In this document: positions 10,214 through 19,073 of the stretch, in pieces
Position numbering within the stretch: position 1 is the first letter of the stretch
Layout: every line of letters begins with the position of its first letter
Assembly: GCA_947474435.1 (NCBI GenBank)
Contig: CANJII010000025.1
Span: forward strand, 1-53,019
Source: Chitinophagaceae bacterium
GTDB lineage: Bacteria > Bacteroidota > Bacteroidia > Chitinophagales > UBA10324
DNA length: 53,019 bases
Direction of reading: 5' to 3'
Position numbers and translations under genes: made by a program
The notes under the pieces: generated by a model
Told to the model about the DNA's origin: nothing
The model's input: the letters and a program-made list of their open reading frames with translations, nothing else
Database searches by the model: none

Positions 10214-11233
10214 ATGAGTAAAATTCGATTTGCGGTTATAGGATTCGGACACATTGGAAAGCGTCACGCTGAAATGATCAGAAGAAGAACTGATACTGAA
10301 TTGGTGGCTGTTGTTGATACAAATATTGAATTGAAAGAATTGGTTGAAATGGAATACGCAACTTTATTTTTTAATTCCATAGAAGAAATGTTCAGGTCAA
10401 ATATTGAAATTGATGTAGTAAATATTTGCACACCAAACGGGTTGCATGCATCACAATCGCTCTTAGCATTAGATAATAAATGTCATGTGGTTTGCGAAAA
10501 ACCAATGGGATTAACAAAAGCAGATTGCGAACAGGTGATTTATAAATCGTTGCAGGTATCGCGTCAGGTTTTTTGTGTGATGCAGAATCGATACAGTCCG
10601 CCATCGGCATGGTTAAAATCATTGATTGATGAAAACCGTTTCGGCAATGTGTTTATGGTGCAGGTGAATTGTTATTGGAACCGTGATGATCGCTATTATA
10701 AAAAAGGAGGATGGAAAGGTTTGTATGATTTGGATGGCGGGCCACTCTTCACGCAGTTCAGTCACTTCATTGATATTATGTATTGGTTGTTTGGCGATAT
10801 AAAAGATATCAATGCGCGGTTCGAAAATTTCAATCACACAAAAAATACCGAGTTCGTTGATGATTCGGGAATTGTAAATTTTCATTTCAGCAATGGCGGA
10901 ATCGGTTGCATCAACTACACCACTTCTGTATGGGATAAAAATTTAGAAAGCAGCATAACCATAATAGGCGAAAACGGAAGTGTGAAAGTTGGTGGTCAAT
11001 ACATGGATAAAGTGGAATACTGTCACATTAAAGATTATGTAATGCCTGAATTGGCGCCAAGCAATCCGCCAAATGATTATGGCGCATATAAAGGCAGCGC
11101 CGCCAATCACCACTATGTGATAGACAATGTGGTGGAAACTTTACAGGGAAAATCAACCATCACCACCAATGCATTGGAGGGACTAAAAGTGGTTGATATC
11201 ATTGAAAGAATATATCAGCAAGTGAAGCGTTGA
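10214..11233 (+). CDS. Gfo/Idh/MocA-family sugar dehydrogenase
   Basis: A 339-aa NAD(P)-dependent oxidoreductase. The N-terminal Rossmann fold has IRFAVIGFGHIGKRHAEMI (GxGxxG-type dinucleotide binding). EKPMGLTKADCEQ carries the conserved EKP lysine of the family. The sequence around VMQNRYSPPSAWLKSLID and GGPLFTQFSHFIDIMYWLFGD, with its His, resembles the WlbA/WbpB group that oxidises C3 of UDP-GlcNAc uronic acids on the way to 2,3-diamino sugars. Such a function would pair with the DegT aminotransferase at 20411, but the pairing is inference. The gene starts 18 bases after the barrel gene and ends 10 bases before the first flippase gene, consistent with one operon. Confidence 0.82.
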   Translation: MSKIRFAVIGFGHIGKRHAEMIRRRTDTELVAVVDTNIELKELVEMEYATLFFNSIEEMFRSNIEIDVVNICTPNGLHASQSLLALDNKCHVVCEKPMGLTKADCEQVIYKSLQVSRQVFCVMQNRYSPPSAWLKSLIDENRFGNVFMVQVNCYWNRDDRYYKKGGWKGLYDLDGGPLFTQFSHFIDIMYWLFGDIKDINARFENFNHTKNTEFVDDSGIVNFHFSNGGIGCINYTTSVWDKNLESSITIIGENGSVKVGGQYMDKVEYCHIKDYVMPELAPSNPPNDYGAYKGSAANHHYVIDNVVETLQGKSTITTNALEGLKVVDIIERIYQQVKR

Positions 11234-11243
11234 GACTTTCAGC

Positions 11244-12521
11244 ATGTTGAAAAAAATAATTCCCAAAACAGAGTTCAGTAAAAATGTAGCAAATGTTGTT
11301 GGCGGCACAATGCTCGCGCAACTTATCACCATTGGATTATCTCCCATCATCAGCCGGTTATTTTCTCCGGCAGATTTTGGACTGTATTCCATCTTCTTAA
11401 ATCTTGCGATCACTGCTTCTATCGCTTCCACATTCCGATACGAATTGGCAGTAATGCTTCCTCAAAAAGAAGAGGAGGCAATCAATGTTGTTTCACTTTC
11501 GTTGTTCATCAGTTTCTTTTTCAGCATTATCATCTTTCTTATTTTTCAATTGGGAGGGAAATCACTTTTACAACTCATACACTGCGAAGAAATTGCTTCA
11601 TACATTCCGTTGCTTGCCGTTTATGTTTTCTTTTTCAGTGTGATGCAAACACTCAATTACTGGCTGTCGCGCATGAAAATGTTTCGTCGGTTGAGTGCTG
11701 GAAAAGTGATTCAATCATCTGTTACCGCGCTCGGAAGCATTTTAATTTTTTACATCGGATTTAAAACCGGCGGATTAATTCTTGCATTTGTACTCGGGCA
11801 AGTAAGTATCGGAATTATTTATTTATTCTTTTTCCGTAAAGATTGGCTGCGTTTAAAATATACCGTGAGCCGGAAAGTGATGAAAGAAATGTTCAGAAAG
11901 TACATACATTTTCTATCATTCAATACTCCGCTTGCCTTTCTGGGTGTGGTTCAGGATTTAATTGTTGCCGGTTTAATAAAATATTATTTCGGCAATGCCG
12001 CAGCAGGATTTTATTTTATGTCTTGCCGCATTTTAAAACTACCGGCAGGAATAATCGGTGCAGCAACTTATCAGGTCTTTTATCAGCGCATCAACGAATT
12101 ATTTCCTGATGCAAAAGCGGTGCAACATCAGGTGAGTAAAGTTTACAAACAGTTGCTTTTATTATCCATTCCGATTTTCGGAGTTATTTTAATTGGCGGA
12201 CCATTTCTGTTTTCACTTACTTTCGGAAAGGAGTGGAATGAAGCAGGCGTATATTCGCAAATATTGATACCTACCTTATTGCTTGCATTTGTGCTTGCAC
12301 CGGTTTCAGCCGTTACAGTTGTAACCCGAATGCAACACTATGCTATTTACATTGGCGTTGCAGATATCATTCTTCGCACAGCGAGTTTGTTAATCGGCGG
12401 CTACTATCAAAGCATTTACATTGCGCTCATGTGTTTGAGTGGTTCCACTTCGTTACTATTGCTTTATGTTATGTACTGGTACTATCATTTGCCGATGAGT
12501 AAAAAAGTAAAATCATATTGA
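11244..12521 (+). CDS. Wzx-type oligosaccharide flippase, first of a tandem pair
   Basis: A 425-aa polytopic membrane protein of the polysaccharide biosynthesis/MOP flippase family. The N-terminal pattern NVANVVGGTMLAQLITIGLS ... SRLFSPADFGLYSIF is typical of Wzx proteins. The cytoplasmic RYELAVMLPQKEEEA motif between early helices is diagnostic for this subfamily. About twelve hydrophobic segments are visible. It would move the lipid-linked repeat unit from the inner to the outer leaflet of the cytoplasmic membrane. Its stop lies just before the ATG of a second, related flippase gene. The two align over their whole length, so they look like ancient duplicates. Confidence 0.88.
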   Translation: MLKKIIPKTEFSKNVANVVGGTMLAQLITIGLSPIISRLFSPADFGLYSIFLNLAITASIASTFRYELAVMLPQKEEEAINVVSLSLFISFFFSIIIFLIFQLGGKSLLQLIHCEEIASYIPLLAVYVFFFSVMQTLNYWLSRMKMFRRLSAGKVIQSSVTALGSILIFYIGFKTGGLILAFVLGQVSIGIIYLFFFRKDWLRLKYTVSRKVMKEMFRKYIHFLSFNTPLAFLGVVQDLIVAGLIKYYFGNAAAGFYFMSCRILKLPAGIIGAATYQVFYQRINELFPDAKAVQHQVSKVYKQLLLLSIPIFGVILIGGPFLFSLTFGKEWNEAGVYSQILIPTLLLAFVLAPVSAVTVVTRMQHYAIYIGVADIILRTASLLIGGYYQSIYIALMCLSGSTSLLLLYVMYWYYHLPMSKKVKSY

Positions 12522-12526
12522 ATGGT

Positions 12527-13804
12527 ATGAAGAAGAATCTGATTCCGGACAATGAGTTTTTACGAAATTTTTTTACGCTCATGACCGGCAATGTTATTGC
12601 GCAACTCATTCCGGTTCTTGCTTCTCCTTTTCTGACCCGCATTTTTGAACCTTCTGAATTCGGATTGCTTGGTTTGTTCATGGTTATTACCAATTCTTTT
12701 TCTGTAATCGGAAGTGCGCGATACGAAATGGCCATCATGATTCCTGACAAAGAAGAAGAAGCAAAAAATGTATTTGCGCTTTCGCTTTTCATCAGCATTG
12801 TAACCGGAATTATTTTCGGAACGCTCACTGTTTTTTTTCATGATATAATAATTGATAAATTACAGCAGCCTGATTTTTCATCTCTGCTTTACCTCGCACC
12901 GGTTGTTATTTTATTTATCAGCATTTATCAGGCGCTAAATTTCTGGCTCATCCGCAAAAAAGAATTCAGAAAAAACGCGCTCAATAAAATCGGACAAACT
13001 TTTTCATCAACAGCCGGAAGCATTGTGCTTGGTTTAATGGGTGTTCCGTACGGAATTGTGATTGGTTATGCACTTGGCTGGGTTGCCATCAATATTGTCG
13101 GTTGGATTCAACTGAATTCTACAGGATTTAAAAAAGCAGGAATTACTCGAAGCGGAATGCGAAAAATGTTTTCGGTTCACAGCGATTTTCTTACCTACAA
13201 TACATTACCGGCATTAATGAATGCAGTTAGTTCAAGTTTGCCTTTATTTTTCATTACTGTTTTTTACACCTCCGCCATTGCCGGACATTTCACATTGGCA
13301 AGGCAGGTATTAATTGTTCCGGTTTCATTTATTTCCTATTCCGTATCGCAGGTATTATTTCAACGGGCTACCGAAAAAATTCAGAAAAAAATATCCATCA
13401 GAAAAGAATTCAATAATTTATTTATGTTGCTTGCAGTGGTTGCAACCCTTGTTTTTATAGTGGTTGCTTTAACAGGTCCGTGGTTATTCAGTCTGGTATT
13501 CGGCAGCCAGTGGGAAACCGCAGGCGAGTTTGCGCGCATACTTGCATTGAGTTGTTCGTTGCAGTTTCTGGTTTCATCGTTCAGCATTTTGTTGCCGGCA
13601 CTGGGTCGTGTAAAAACAATTTCCGCGTGGCAGGCGGGTTACTTTTTTGCCATTTGTGCACTCTGGTTTTTCGGCCAAAATGAAATTCAATTCTTTTTAT
13701 ATGCAAATCTCGCTATTGATGTTTTGCTCTATTCTGTTTACTTTGTTCTTATTCTTGCCGCATTAAACCGATATGAAAAATCTGTTAGACAAAACGCTGT
13801 ATAA
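12527..13804 (+). CDS. Wzx-type oligosaccharide flippase, second of a tandem pair
   Basis: A 425-aa membrane protein with the same architecture as its upstream neighbour: TGNVIAQLIPVLASPFLTRI, then FEPSEFGLLGLF, then RYEMAIMIPDKEEEAKNVF, then about ten further hydrophobic segments. The start is taken at the ATG at 12527, five bases after the stop of the previous gene; a TTG nine bases earlier overlaps that stop. Its 3' end overlaps the polymerase gene by 32 bases. Having two flippases may mean two substrates, or one repeat unit and one other lipid-linked sugar. That fits the presence of two initiating transferases in the locus, but no direct evidence links each pair. Confidence 0.88.
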   Translation: MKKNLIPDNEFLRNFFTLMTGNVIAQLIPVLASPFLTRIFEPSEFGLLGLFMVITNSFSVIGSARYEMAIMIPDKEEEAKNVFALSLFISIVTGIIFGTLTVFFHDIIIDKLQQPDFSSLLYLAPVVILFISIYQALNFWLIRKKEFRKNALNKIGQTFSSTAGSIVLGLMGVPYGIVIGYALGWVAINIVGWIQLNSTGFKKAGITRSGMRKMFSVHSDFLTYNTLPALMNAVSSSLPLFFITVFYTSAIAGHFTLARQVLIVPVSFISYSVSQVLFQRATEKIQKKISIRKEFNNLFMLLAVVATLVFIVVALTGPWLFSLVFGSQWETAGEFARILALSCSLQFLVSSFSILLPALGRVKTISAWQAGYFFAICALWFFGQNEIQFFLYANLAIDVLLYSVYFVLILAALNRYEKSVRQNAV

Positions 13805-15032
13805 GTGGATTGATTTATTCTGTAACCACCGCCATAATTTGTTATTGGTTTATTGCGTGGTCATGTTATTCCTCATGATTGGATTGGTTTCTGACAGCGG
13901 TGCGCAGTACCTTCCATACCTGCTTGTTTATACCGCAGTTTTTTTGATTACTTATTTTTTAAACGAAAAATTCTTAAAGCAATCGCTTTCATTACAAAAA
14001 ATTATTTCTGGTTTTATTTCAAAAGTAGAAATCAATAAAGTGGAAATTTTTTCAATGAGTTTGTTTGTCGTCACCGTTTTTTTTATGACGGCACATTTCA
14101 TTTATCTTGGCGGTGTGCCCACCATTCGTGCGTGGTTCAGTCACGATTCGTTTGAAATTTACAGCATCCGAAAATCAGTAACCGCCGATTCCAATGCGCT
14201 AATGAATTATTTAAGCAGTTTTACATTGAGGGCTATTCTTCCTTTTCTGGTTTTGTATTTCTATCAGAAATCCAACTGGAAAATTTTCATTTTCGTGTTT
14301 TTAATTTCTTTATTTTATTGTATGGCATTCGTTGCAAAAAGTTATCTCGTAACTGCATTAATTCCATTATTGATTTTTTCTTTTCTGAAAAAAAAATATT
14401 TTCATGTTGTTGCATTTGCCGTATTGATTTTCGGCGGATTGAATTTGCTGGTTTTTATTTCTAATCCCGCATTGCGTGGTGGCGATGTTTATCAGGCAAC
14501 AGTACAAGGCATTATTGAACCATCATCTAATGAATTGGGTAAAAGTGTTACAGGGCTGGCCGACCGTACTTTTTTTCTCCCCGGTATTATAGTATCGGAG
14601 TGGTTTAAGGTTATACCCAGCGAAAAACCTTTTTTGAAAGGTAGCGGCTATCACATTATTTCTGATTTGAAAGGAACCGAATTCAGAGATTATTCTGCCG
14701 AATTATATCCGGTAATTTTTCCTGACTATGCTAAAAGAGGATACGCCGGAAGTGTAAATGTGGCGAGCTTCATGTATGATTATGCAAACTTTGGCTGGAT
14801 TGGAATTATTTATTCAGCAATAATTCTTGCATTGATTTTTGTTTTTGTCAATTTAATATTTGATGAAAATAATTTTATCAAACTCTGCATTAATCTTTTT
14901 TATGTTTTGGTGCTGAGTTCATCTTCGTTTCTGACACTTGCCTTTTCAGGTGGATGGGGATTAATGATTTTGCTTTTTCTTTTTTTCAGAAAAGATTTTT
15001 TTCAGGAAATTAAAACTTCATCAATTGCATAG
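13773..15032 (+). CDS. Wzy-like O-antigen/oligosaccharide polymerase
   Basis: A 419-aa protein with about ten to twelve hydrophobic segments and no other recognised domain. It has a large external loop near residues 230-320 (PALRGGDVYQATVQG ... TFFLPGIIVSEWFKVIPS ... YAKRGYAGSVNVASFMYDY). This arrangement, the position directly after the flippases and the 32-base overlap with the upstream gene point to the Wzy polymerase that joins repeat units in the periplasm. The loop pattern resembles the oligosaccharide repeat unit polymerase family. Wzy proteins are poorly conserved, so the assignment leans on topology and neighbours. Confidence 0.8.
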   Translation: MKNLLDKTLYKWIDLFCNHRHNLLLVYCVVMLFLMIGLVSDSGAQYLPYLLVYTAVFLITYFLNEKFLKQSLSLQKIISGFISKVEINKVEIFSMSLFVVTVFFMTAHFIYLGGVPTIRAWFSHDSFEIYSIRKSVTADSNALMNYLSSFTLRAILPFLVLYFYQKSNWKIFIFVFLISLFYCMAFVAKSYLVTALIPLLIFSFLKKKYFHVVAFAVLIFGGLNLLVFISNPALRGGDVYQATVQGIIEPSSNELGKSVTGLADRTFFLPGIIVSEWFKVIPSEKPFLKGSGYHIISDLKGTEFRDYSAELYPVIFPDYAKRGYAGSVNVASFMYDYANFGWIGIIYSAIILALIFVFVNLIFDENNFIKLCINLFYVLVLSSSSFLTLAFSGGWGLMILLFLFFRKDFFQEIKTSSIA

Positions 15033-15050
15033 TTAAAAATCAATAGCTGA

Positions 15051-16172
15051 ATGTTTTCTGAAAAAAAAAATAGTTTAAAAATTTGCCACATCACTTCGGT
15101 TCATCCTCCGCTTGATGTTAGAATTTTTCATAAAGAATGTTCATCGTTGCAGGCAAACGGGTATGAAGTTTACCTGCTTCATTCCATGGAATTAAATACT
15201 ATTGAGAATGGAGTTCATATTAAGGGATTGAATTTTAAAAATCTAAATCGCTATCAAAGATTTAAAAAAGTGGTGGATGATTTGGCGGTGGAAGCATTAA
15301 AGTTAAAGGCAGATGTTTACCACCTGCACGACCCGGAGTTACTGCGAATTTCATTGCAATTAAAACTAAACGGGGCAAAAGTGATTTATGATGCGCATGA
15401 AGATTTGCCTCGGGACATTCTGAGTAAAAAATGGATTCCATTCATCATTCGAAAACCGGTTTCAATTATTGCTGAGAGAATGGAAAATTATTATGCGAAA
15501 CGAATTGACGGGGTTATCTCTGCTACTGCTCACATTGCCAATCGTTATTTGAAAATTAATTCCAATACTGTTGATGTAAATAATTATCCTCTTTTGAATG
15601 AATTGAATTCCATTCAAACATTAAAAGGGAACAATGAAATTTGTTATGTTGGTGGTATCAGTAGAACAAGAGGAATTTATGAATTGATAGATGCAATAGA
15701 TAATTTAGATGTAACACTTCACCTTGCCGGAACTTTTGACGATGAGCAAACACAGAAAGAAATCATGGAAAAGCCCGGATGGAAAAAAGTAATCTATCAT
15801 GGTTTTGTCGGCAGAAAAGAAGTCTGGGATATTCTTGCAAGAAGCAGCATTGGAATAGTTACACTTTATCCGTTACTGAATTACCTTGATGCGCTTCCTA
15901 TAAAAATGTTTGAATATATGTATGCAGGAATTCCGGTCATTGCTTCTGACTTTCCGGTATGGAGTAAAATTTTGGAAGAAAACAATTGCGGCATTACTGT
16001 GGATCCGAAAAATCCAAAGGAAATTGCAGATGGAATTTCAAATTTGTTAATTAATAATACTCGAATGAAAGAAATGGGAATAAACGGAAAATCAGCCGTT
16101 GAAAAAAAATATAACTGGAGCTTTGAAGAAAATAAACTCATCAACTTCTATCACAAAATTCTGAACAAATAA
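15051..16172 (+). CDS. GT4-type glycosyltransferase
   Basis: A 373-aa GT-B fold glycosyltransferase. The N-terminal domain opens with LKICHITSVHPPLDVRIFHK, and the acceptor-side motif DVYHLHDPELL follows. The C-terminal donor-binding domain has ICYVGGISRTRGIYELIDAI and the Glu-containing PIKMFEYMYAGIPVIASDFP, the usual E-x7-E-like region of the family. It probably adds one sugar to the lipid-linked repeat unit in the cytoplasm. It begins 18 bases after the polymerase gene and ends 3 bases before the asparagine synthase-like gene, so co-transcription is very likely. The donor sugar is unknown. Confidence 0.87.
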   Translation: MFSEKKNSLKICHITSVHPPLDVRIFHKECSSLQANGYEVYLLHSMELNTIENGVHIKGLNFKNLNRYQRFKKVVDDLAVEALKLKADVYHLHDPELLRISLQLKLNGAKVIYDAHEDLPRDILSKKWIPFIIRKPVSIIAERMENYYAKRIDGVISATAHIANRYLKINSNTVDVNNYPLLNELNSIQTLKGNNEICYVGGISRTRGIYELIDAIDNLDVTLHLAGTFDDEQTQKEIMEKPGWKKVIYHGFVGRKEVWDILARSSIGIVTLYPLLNYLDALPIKMFEYMYAGIPVIASDFPVWSKILEENNCGITVDPKNPKEIADGISNLLINNTRMKEMGINGKSAVEKKYNWSFEENKLINFYHKILNK

Positions 16173-16175
16173 TTT

Positions 16176-18014
16176 ATGTGTGGAATTTTTGCAGCGTTCA
16201 GTTCCGAAAAAAAATTTAATACTGCTGATTATAAAAAGTTTTCAGCTGCAACCGAATTGGTCAGTTACCGCGGGCCCGATGCACAAGGATTGCTGGCAAT
16301 GGATTCAGCCACTTCGATAATTGATACCAACCAATTCAATATTTTTCTTGGCCACCGTCGCTTAGCGATTATTGATTTAAGTGTCGATGGAAATCAACCC
16401 ATGCAGCGCGATGATTGCCTGATAGTTTTTAATGGCGAGATTTTTAATTATGTGGAGTTGCGCGATGAATTAAAAAAACTCGGACATCAATTTTCAACCG
16501 GAAGCGATACTGAAGTTATTCTACGCACTTATCAGCAGTATGGAACGAATGGCTTCTCCAACTTCAATGGCATGTGGGCTTTTTTGTTGGTTGATTTGAA
16601 AAAACAAATGGTCATTTGTTCGCGCGATAGATTTTCAATCAAACCACTTTATTATTTCAATCAAAATGGTTGCTGGTATTTTGGGAGCGAAATCAAGCAG
16701 TTGCTTCCTTTTATCACTGAAAAAAAATTACAGAAACAATTGGCCTATCAGTTTTTACAGCAGCAATTACTTGAACACACCAACGAAACATTTTTTGAAG
16801 GAATAAAAAAGGTGGCTGCAAAACATTCACTCATCATTGATTTAAAAACCGGAAATTTTAAGGAAGAAAAATATTGGGATTATGAATTGAATTCATCTGT
16901 AACAAGTGAACCGGATGCAATTGAAAATTTTCATTCGCTGTTTGTTGACAGTGTGAAACTCCGCTTGCGTAGTGATGTAACCGTTGGTTCCTTATTAAGC
17001 GGTGGCTTGGATTCATCAGCAATCACCGTTCTGGTCGATTCATTTCAACCCGGAAAGTTTGAATCATTTTCAGTAGTGAATGACAACAAAAAATTCAGTG
17101 AAGAAAATTTTGTTGACCAATTGGTCGCGCACAACCACATCCGTAATTCAAAGCTTCGGTTTCAATCATCACAAATTCCTGAACACATTGATAAAGTTTT
17201 ATTTCATCAGGATGAACCATTCGGGTCGTTCAGCATTGTGGCGCAGTACCTCATGTTTCAGCAAATAAAAAATGAACAGGACATCAAAGTAATTTTATGC
17301 GGTCAGGGTGGCGATGAAATAATGATGGGCTACCTGAAATATTTTTTCTTCAACCTGCAGAATTATAAACGCAATGGCAGATGGGATTTGATTGCAAAGG
17401 AAGTTGTTTCTTCTATTGTCAATCGCACCGTTCTCATGCAACTGGAGTGGAATCAAATGAAAAGATACCTGCCGGGTTTTGCCGGAAAGAAAAATGATTT
17501 TATTCTGCTCAATGGTAAAACAGAAAATGTATGGCAATTCAATTCCATTGTGGAGCGACAGCAAAAAGACATTGATTTATACAGCGTGCCGGTGCTCACT
17601 CATTATGAAGACCGAAATTCCATGGCGGCTTCCATTGAATCGCGGCTGCCTTTTCTCGATCACCGGTTGGTGAATTTTTTATTGAGCATTCCGCTCAATA
17701 TGAAAATGAAAAACGGATGGACAAAATATATTCTCCGTAAAGCAATGAATGAATTGCCGGAATCGATTCGCTGGCGCAGAGATAAAAAAGGTTTTATCAC
17801 ACCCGAAGAAATCTGGCTGAAGAATCAATTATCAGAAATGGTAAAAAATGAATTCAATCATTCGCTGCTTCACGAACAGGAAATAATTGACAAAGAAAAA
17901 TTTCTGAAATATTATCACGATTTTCTGAATGGAAAATCAAGCACTGACTATTCGTTAATTTTCCGCACTTTCATTTTCGAAAAATGGATGAAACAACATT
18001 TCAATACTAAATAG
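16176..18014 (+). CDS. asnB: Asparagine synthase-like glutamine amidotransferase
   Basis: A 612-aa two-domain enzyme. The start MCGIFAAF places the class II glutaminase nucleophile Cys at position 2. YRGPDAQG, GHRRLAIIDLS and FNGEIFNY complete the glutaminase site. The synthase domain has the ATP pyrophosphatase P-loop SLLSGGLDSSAI and the later CGQGGDEIMMGY. In bulk metabolism it would convert aspartate to asparagine. Inside a polysaccharide locus such genes often amidate a uronic acid of the repeat unit, as proposed for P. aeruginosa WbpS. Location between glycosyltransferases favours that role, but the sequence alone does not separate the two. It begins 3 bases after the preceding gene. 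Confidence 0.9.
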   Translation: MCGIFAAFSSEKKFNTADYKKFSAATELVSYRGPDAQGLLAMDSATSIIDTNQFNIFLGHRRLAIIDLSVDGNQPMQRDDCLIVFNGEIFNYVELRDELKKLGHQFSTGSDTEVILRTYQQYGTNGFSNFNGMWAFLLVDLKKQMVICSRDRFSIKPLYYFNQNGCWYFGSEIKQLLPFITEKKLQKQLAYQFLQQQLLEHTNETFFEGIKKVAAKHSLIIDLKTGNFKEEKYWDYELNSSVTSEPDAIENFHSLFVDSVKLRLRSDVTVGSLLSGGLDSSAITVLVDSFQPGKFESFSVVNDNKKFSEENFVDQLVAHNHIRNSKLRFQSSQIPEHIDKVLFHQDEPFGSFSIVAQYLMFQQIKNEQDIKVILCGQGGDEIMMGYLKYFFFNLQNYKRNGRWDLIAKEVVSSIVNRTVLMQLEWNQMKRYLPGFAGKKNDFILLNGKTENVWQFNSIVERQQKDIDLYSVPVLTHYEDRNSMAASIESRLPFLDHRLVNFLLSIPLNMKMKNGWTKYILRKAMNELPESIRWRRDKKGFITPEEIWLKNQLSEMVKNEFNHSLLHEQEIIDKEKFLKYYHDFLNGKSSTDYSLIFRTFIFEKWMKQHFNTK

Positions 18015-18053
18015 TGTCACATTTTGAAAGTATAAGAAATTAGAATAAATGAG

Positions 18054-19073
18054 ATGAATTTCCCCCTGATTTCAATAGTGATTCCGTGCAGAAATGAAAA
18101 GGACTATATCATTCCTTGTATTCAATCTGTAATGCACAATAATTATCCCCATGAAAAAATGGAAGTAATTGTTTGCGATGGAATGAGTGACGATGGAACA
18201 TTAGAATTGCTGAAAAATTTTGCTGAAAAAAAACCGCAGTTGAAAATATTGGCAAATGAAAAGAGAACTACTCCTTATGCACTCAACCTTGGAATAAAGA
18301 ATTCGACCGGTGATGTGGTTATTATTCTCGGTGCACATGCCGAAATGCACGGAAATTACATGAACACATGCATATCCGTTTTAAATGAAAAACCTGAAGT
18401 ATGGTGTTGTGGCGGAGTTTTACAAAACGAAGCAAAGGATGAAACCGGAGAAATTATTTCATTCGCAATGACATCACCATTCGGGGTGGGAAGTGCGCAT
18501 TTCAGAACCGGAGCCAGGGAAGGGTATGTTGATACAGTAGCTTTCGGAGCATACCGCAAAGAAGTTTTTTCATTGATCGGTTTATTCGATGAAGAGCTGA
18601 CCCGAAATCAGGATGATGAATTCAATTATCGGTTGACAAAAGCCGGAAAAAAAATCTGGCTCGCTACAGATACTTCTATAAAATATTTTGTACGGGGTAA
18701 TTGGAAAAAATTATGGTCGCAGTATTTTCAATATGGTTATTGGAAAGTTTTTGTCAACCGAAAACATAAAATGGTGACCACCTTTCGGCAGTTGATTCCG
18801 TTTTTCTTTGTGCTGTTCCTAATTGCCGGAATTATTTTAAGTTGTATTTCTGTTGTGCTTCTTGAAATTTTTCTTCCTATTCTTTTTATTTATGTAATCG
18901 GTGCTTTTGTATTTGCAGCACGATTAGAAAACACATTGAGCAAAATTTTCAAAATAGTTTTTGCATTTTTTATTCTTCATCTGTCGTATGGCTTTGGCTA
19001 TTTGAAGGGAGTGGTTGATTTTTTTCTTCTCAGGAAAAAATCCGCATCAGCACACCAGACATTATCAAGATAG
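18054..19073 (+). CDS. GT2 glycosyltransferase with C-terminal membrane segments (ExoA-like)
   Basis: A 339-aa family 2 glycosyltransferase. The GT-A domain begins ISIVIPCRNEKDYIIPCIQS, has the metal-binding-side CDGMSDDGT and the later DEELTRNQDDEFNYRL, with its acidic DD pair. Three hydrophobic segments after about residue 240 anchor it in the cytoplasmic membrane. The overall layout resembles ExoA of succinoglycan synthesis. It likely extends the lipid-linked repeat unit. Its last 9 bases overlap the 3' end of the convergent ligase-like gene. Confidence 0.86.
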   Translation: MNFPLISIVIPCRNEKDYIIPCIQSVMHNNYPHEKMEVIVCDGMSDDGTLELLKNFAEKKPQLKILANEKRTTPYALNLGIKNSTGDVVIILGAHAEMHGNYMNTCISVLNEKPEVWCCGGVLQNEAKDETGEIISFAMTSPFGVGSAHFRTGAREGYVDTVAFGAYRKEVFSLIGLFDEELTRNQDDEFNYRLTKAGKKIWLATDTSIKYFVRGNWKKLWSQYFQYGYWKVFVNRKHKMVTTFRQLIPFFFVLFLIAGIILSCISVVLLEIFLPILFIYVIGAFVFAARLENTLSKIFKIVFAFFILHLSYGFGYLKGVVDFFLLRKKSASAHQTLSR

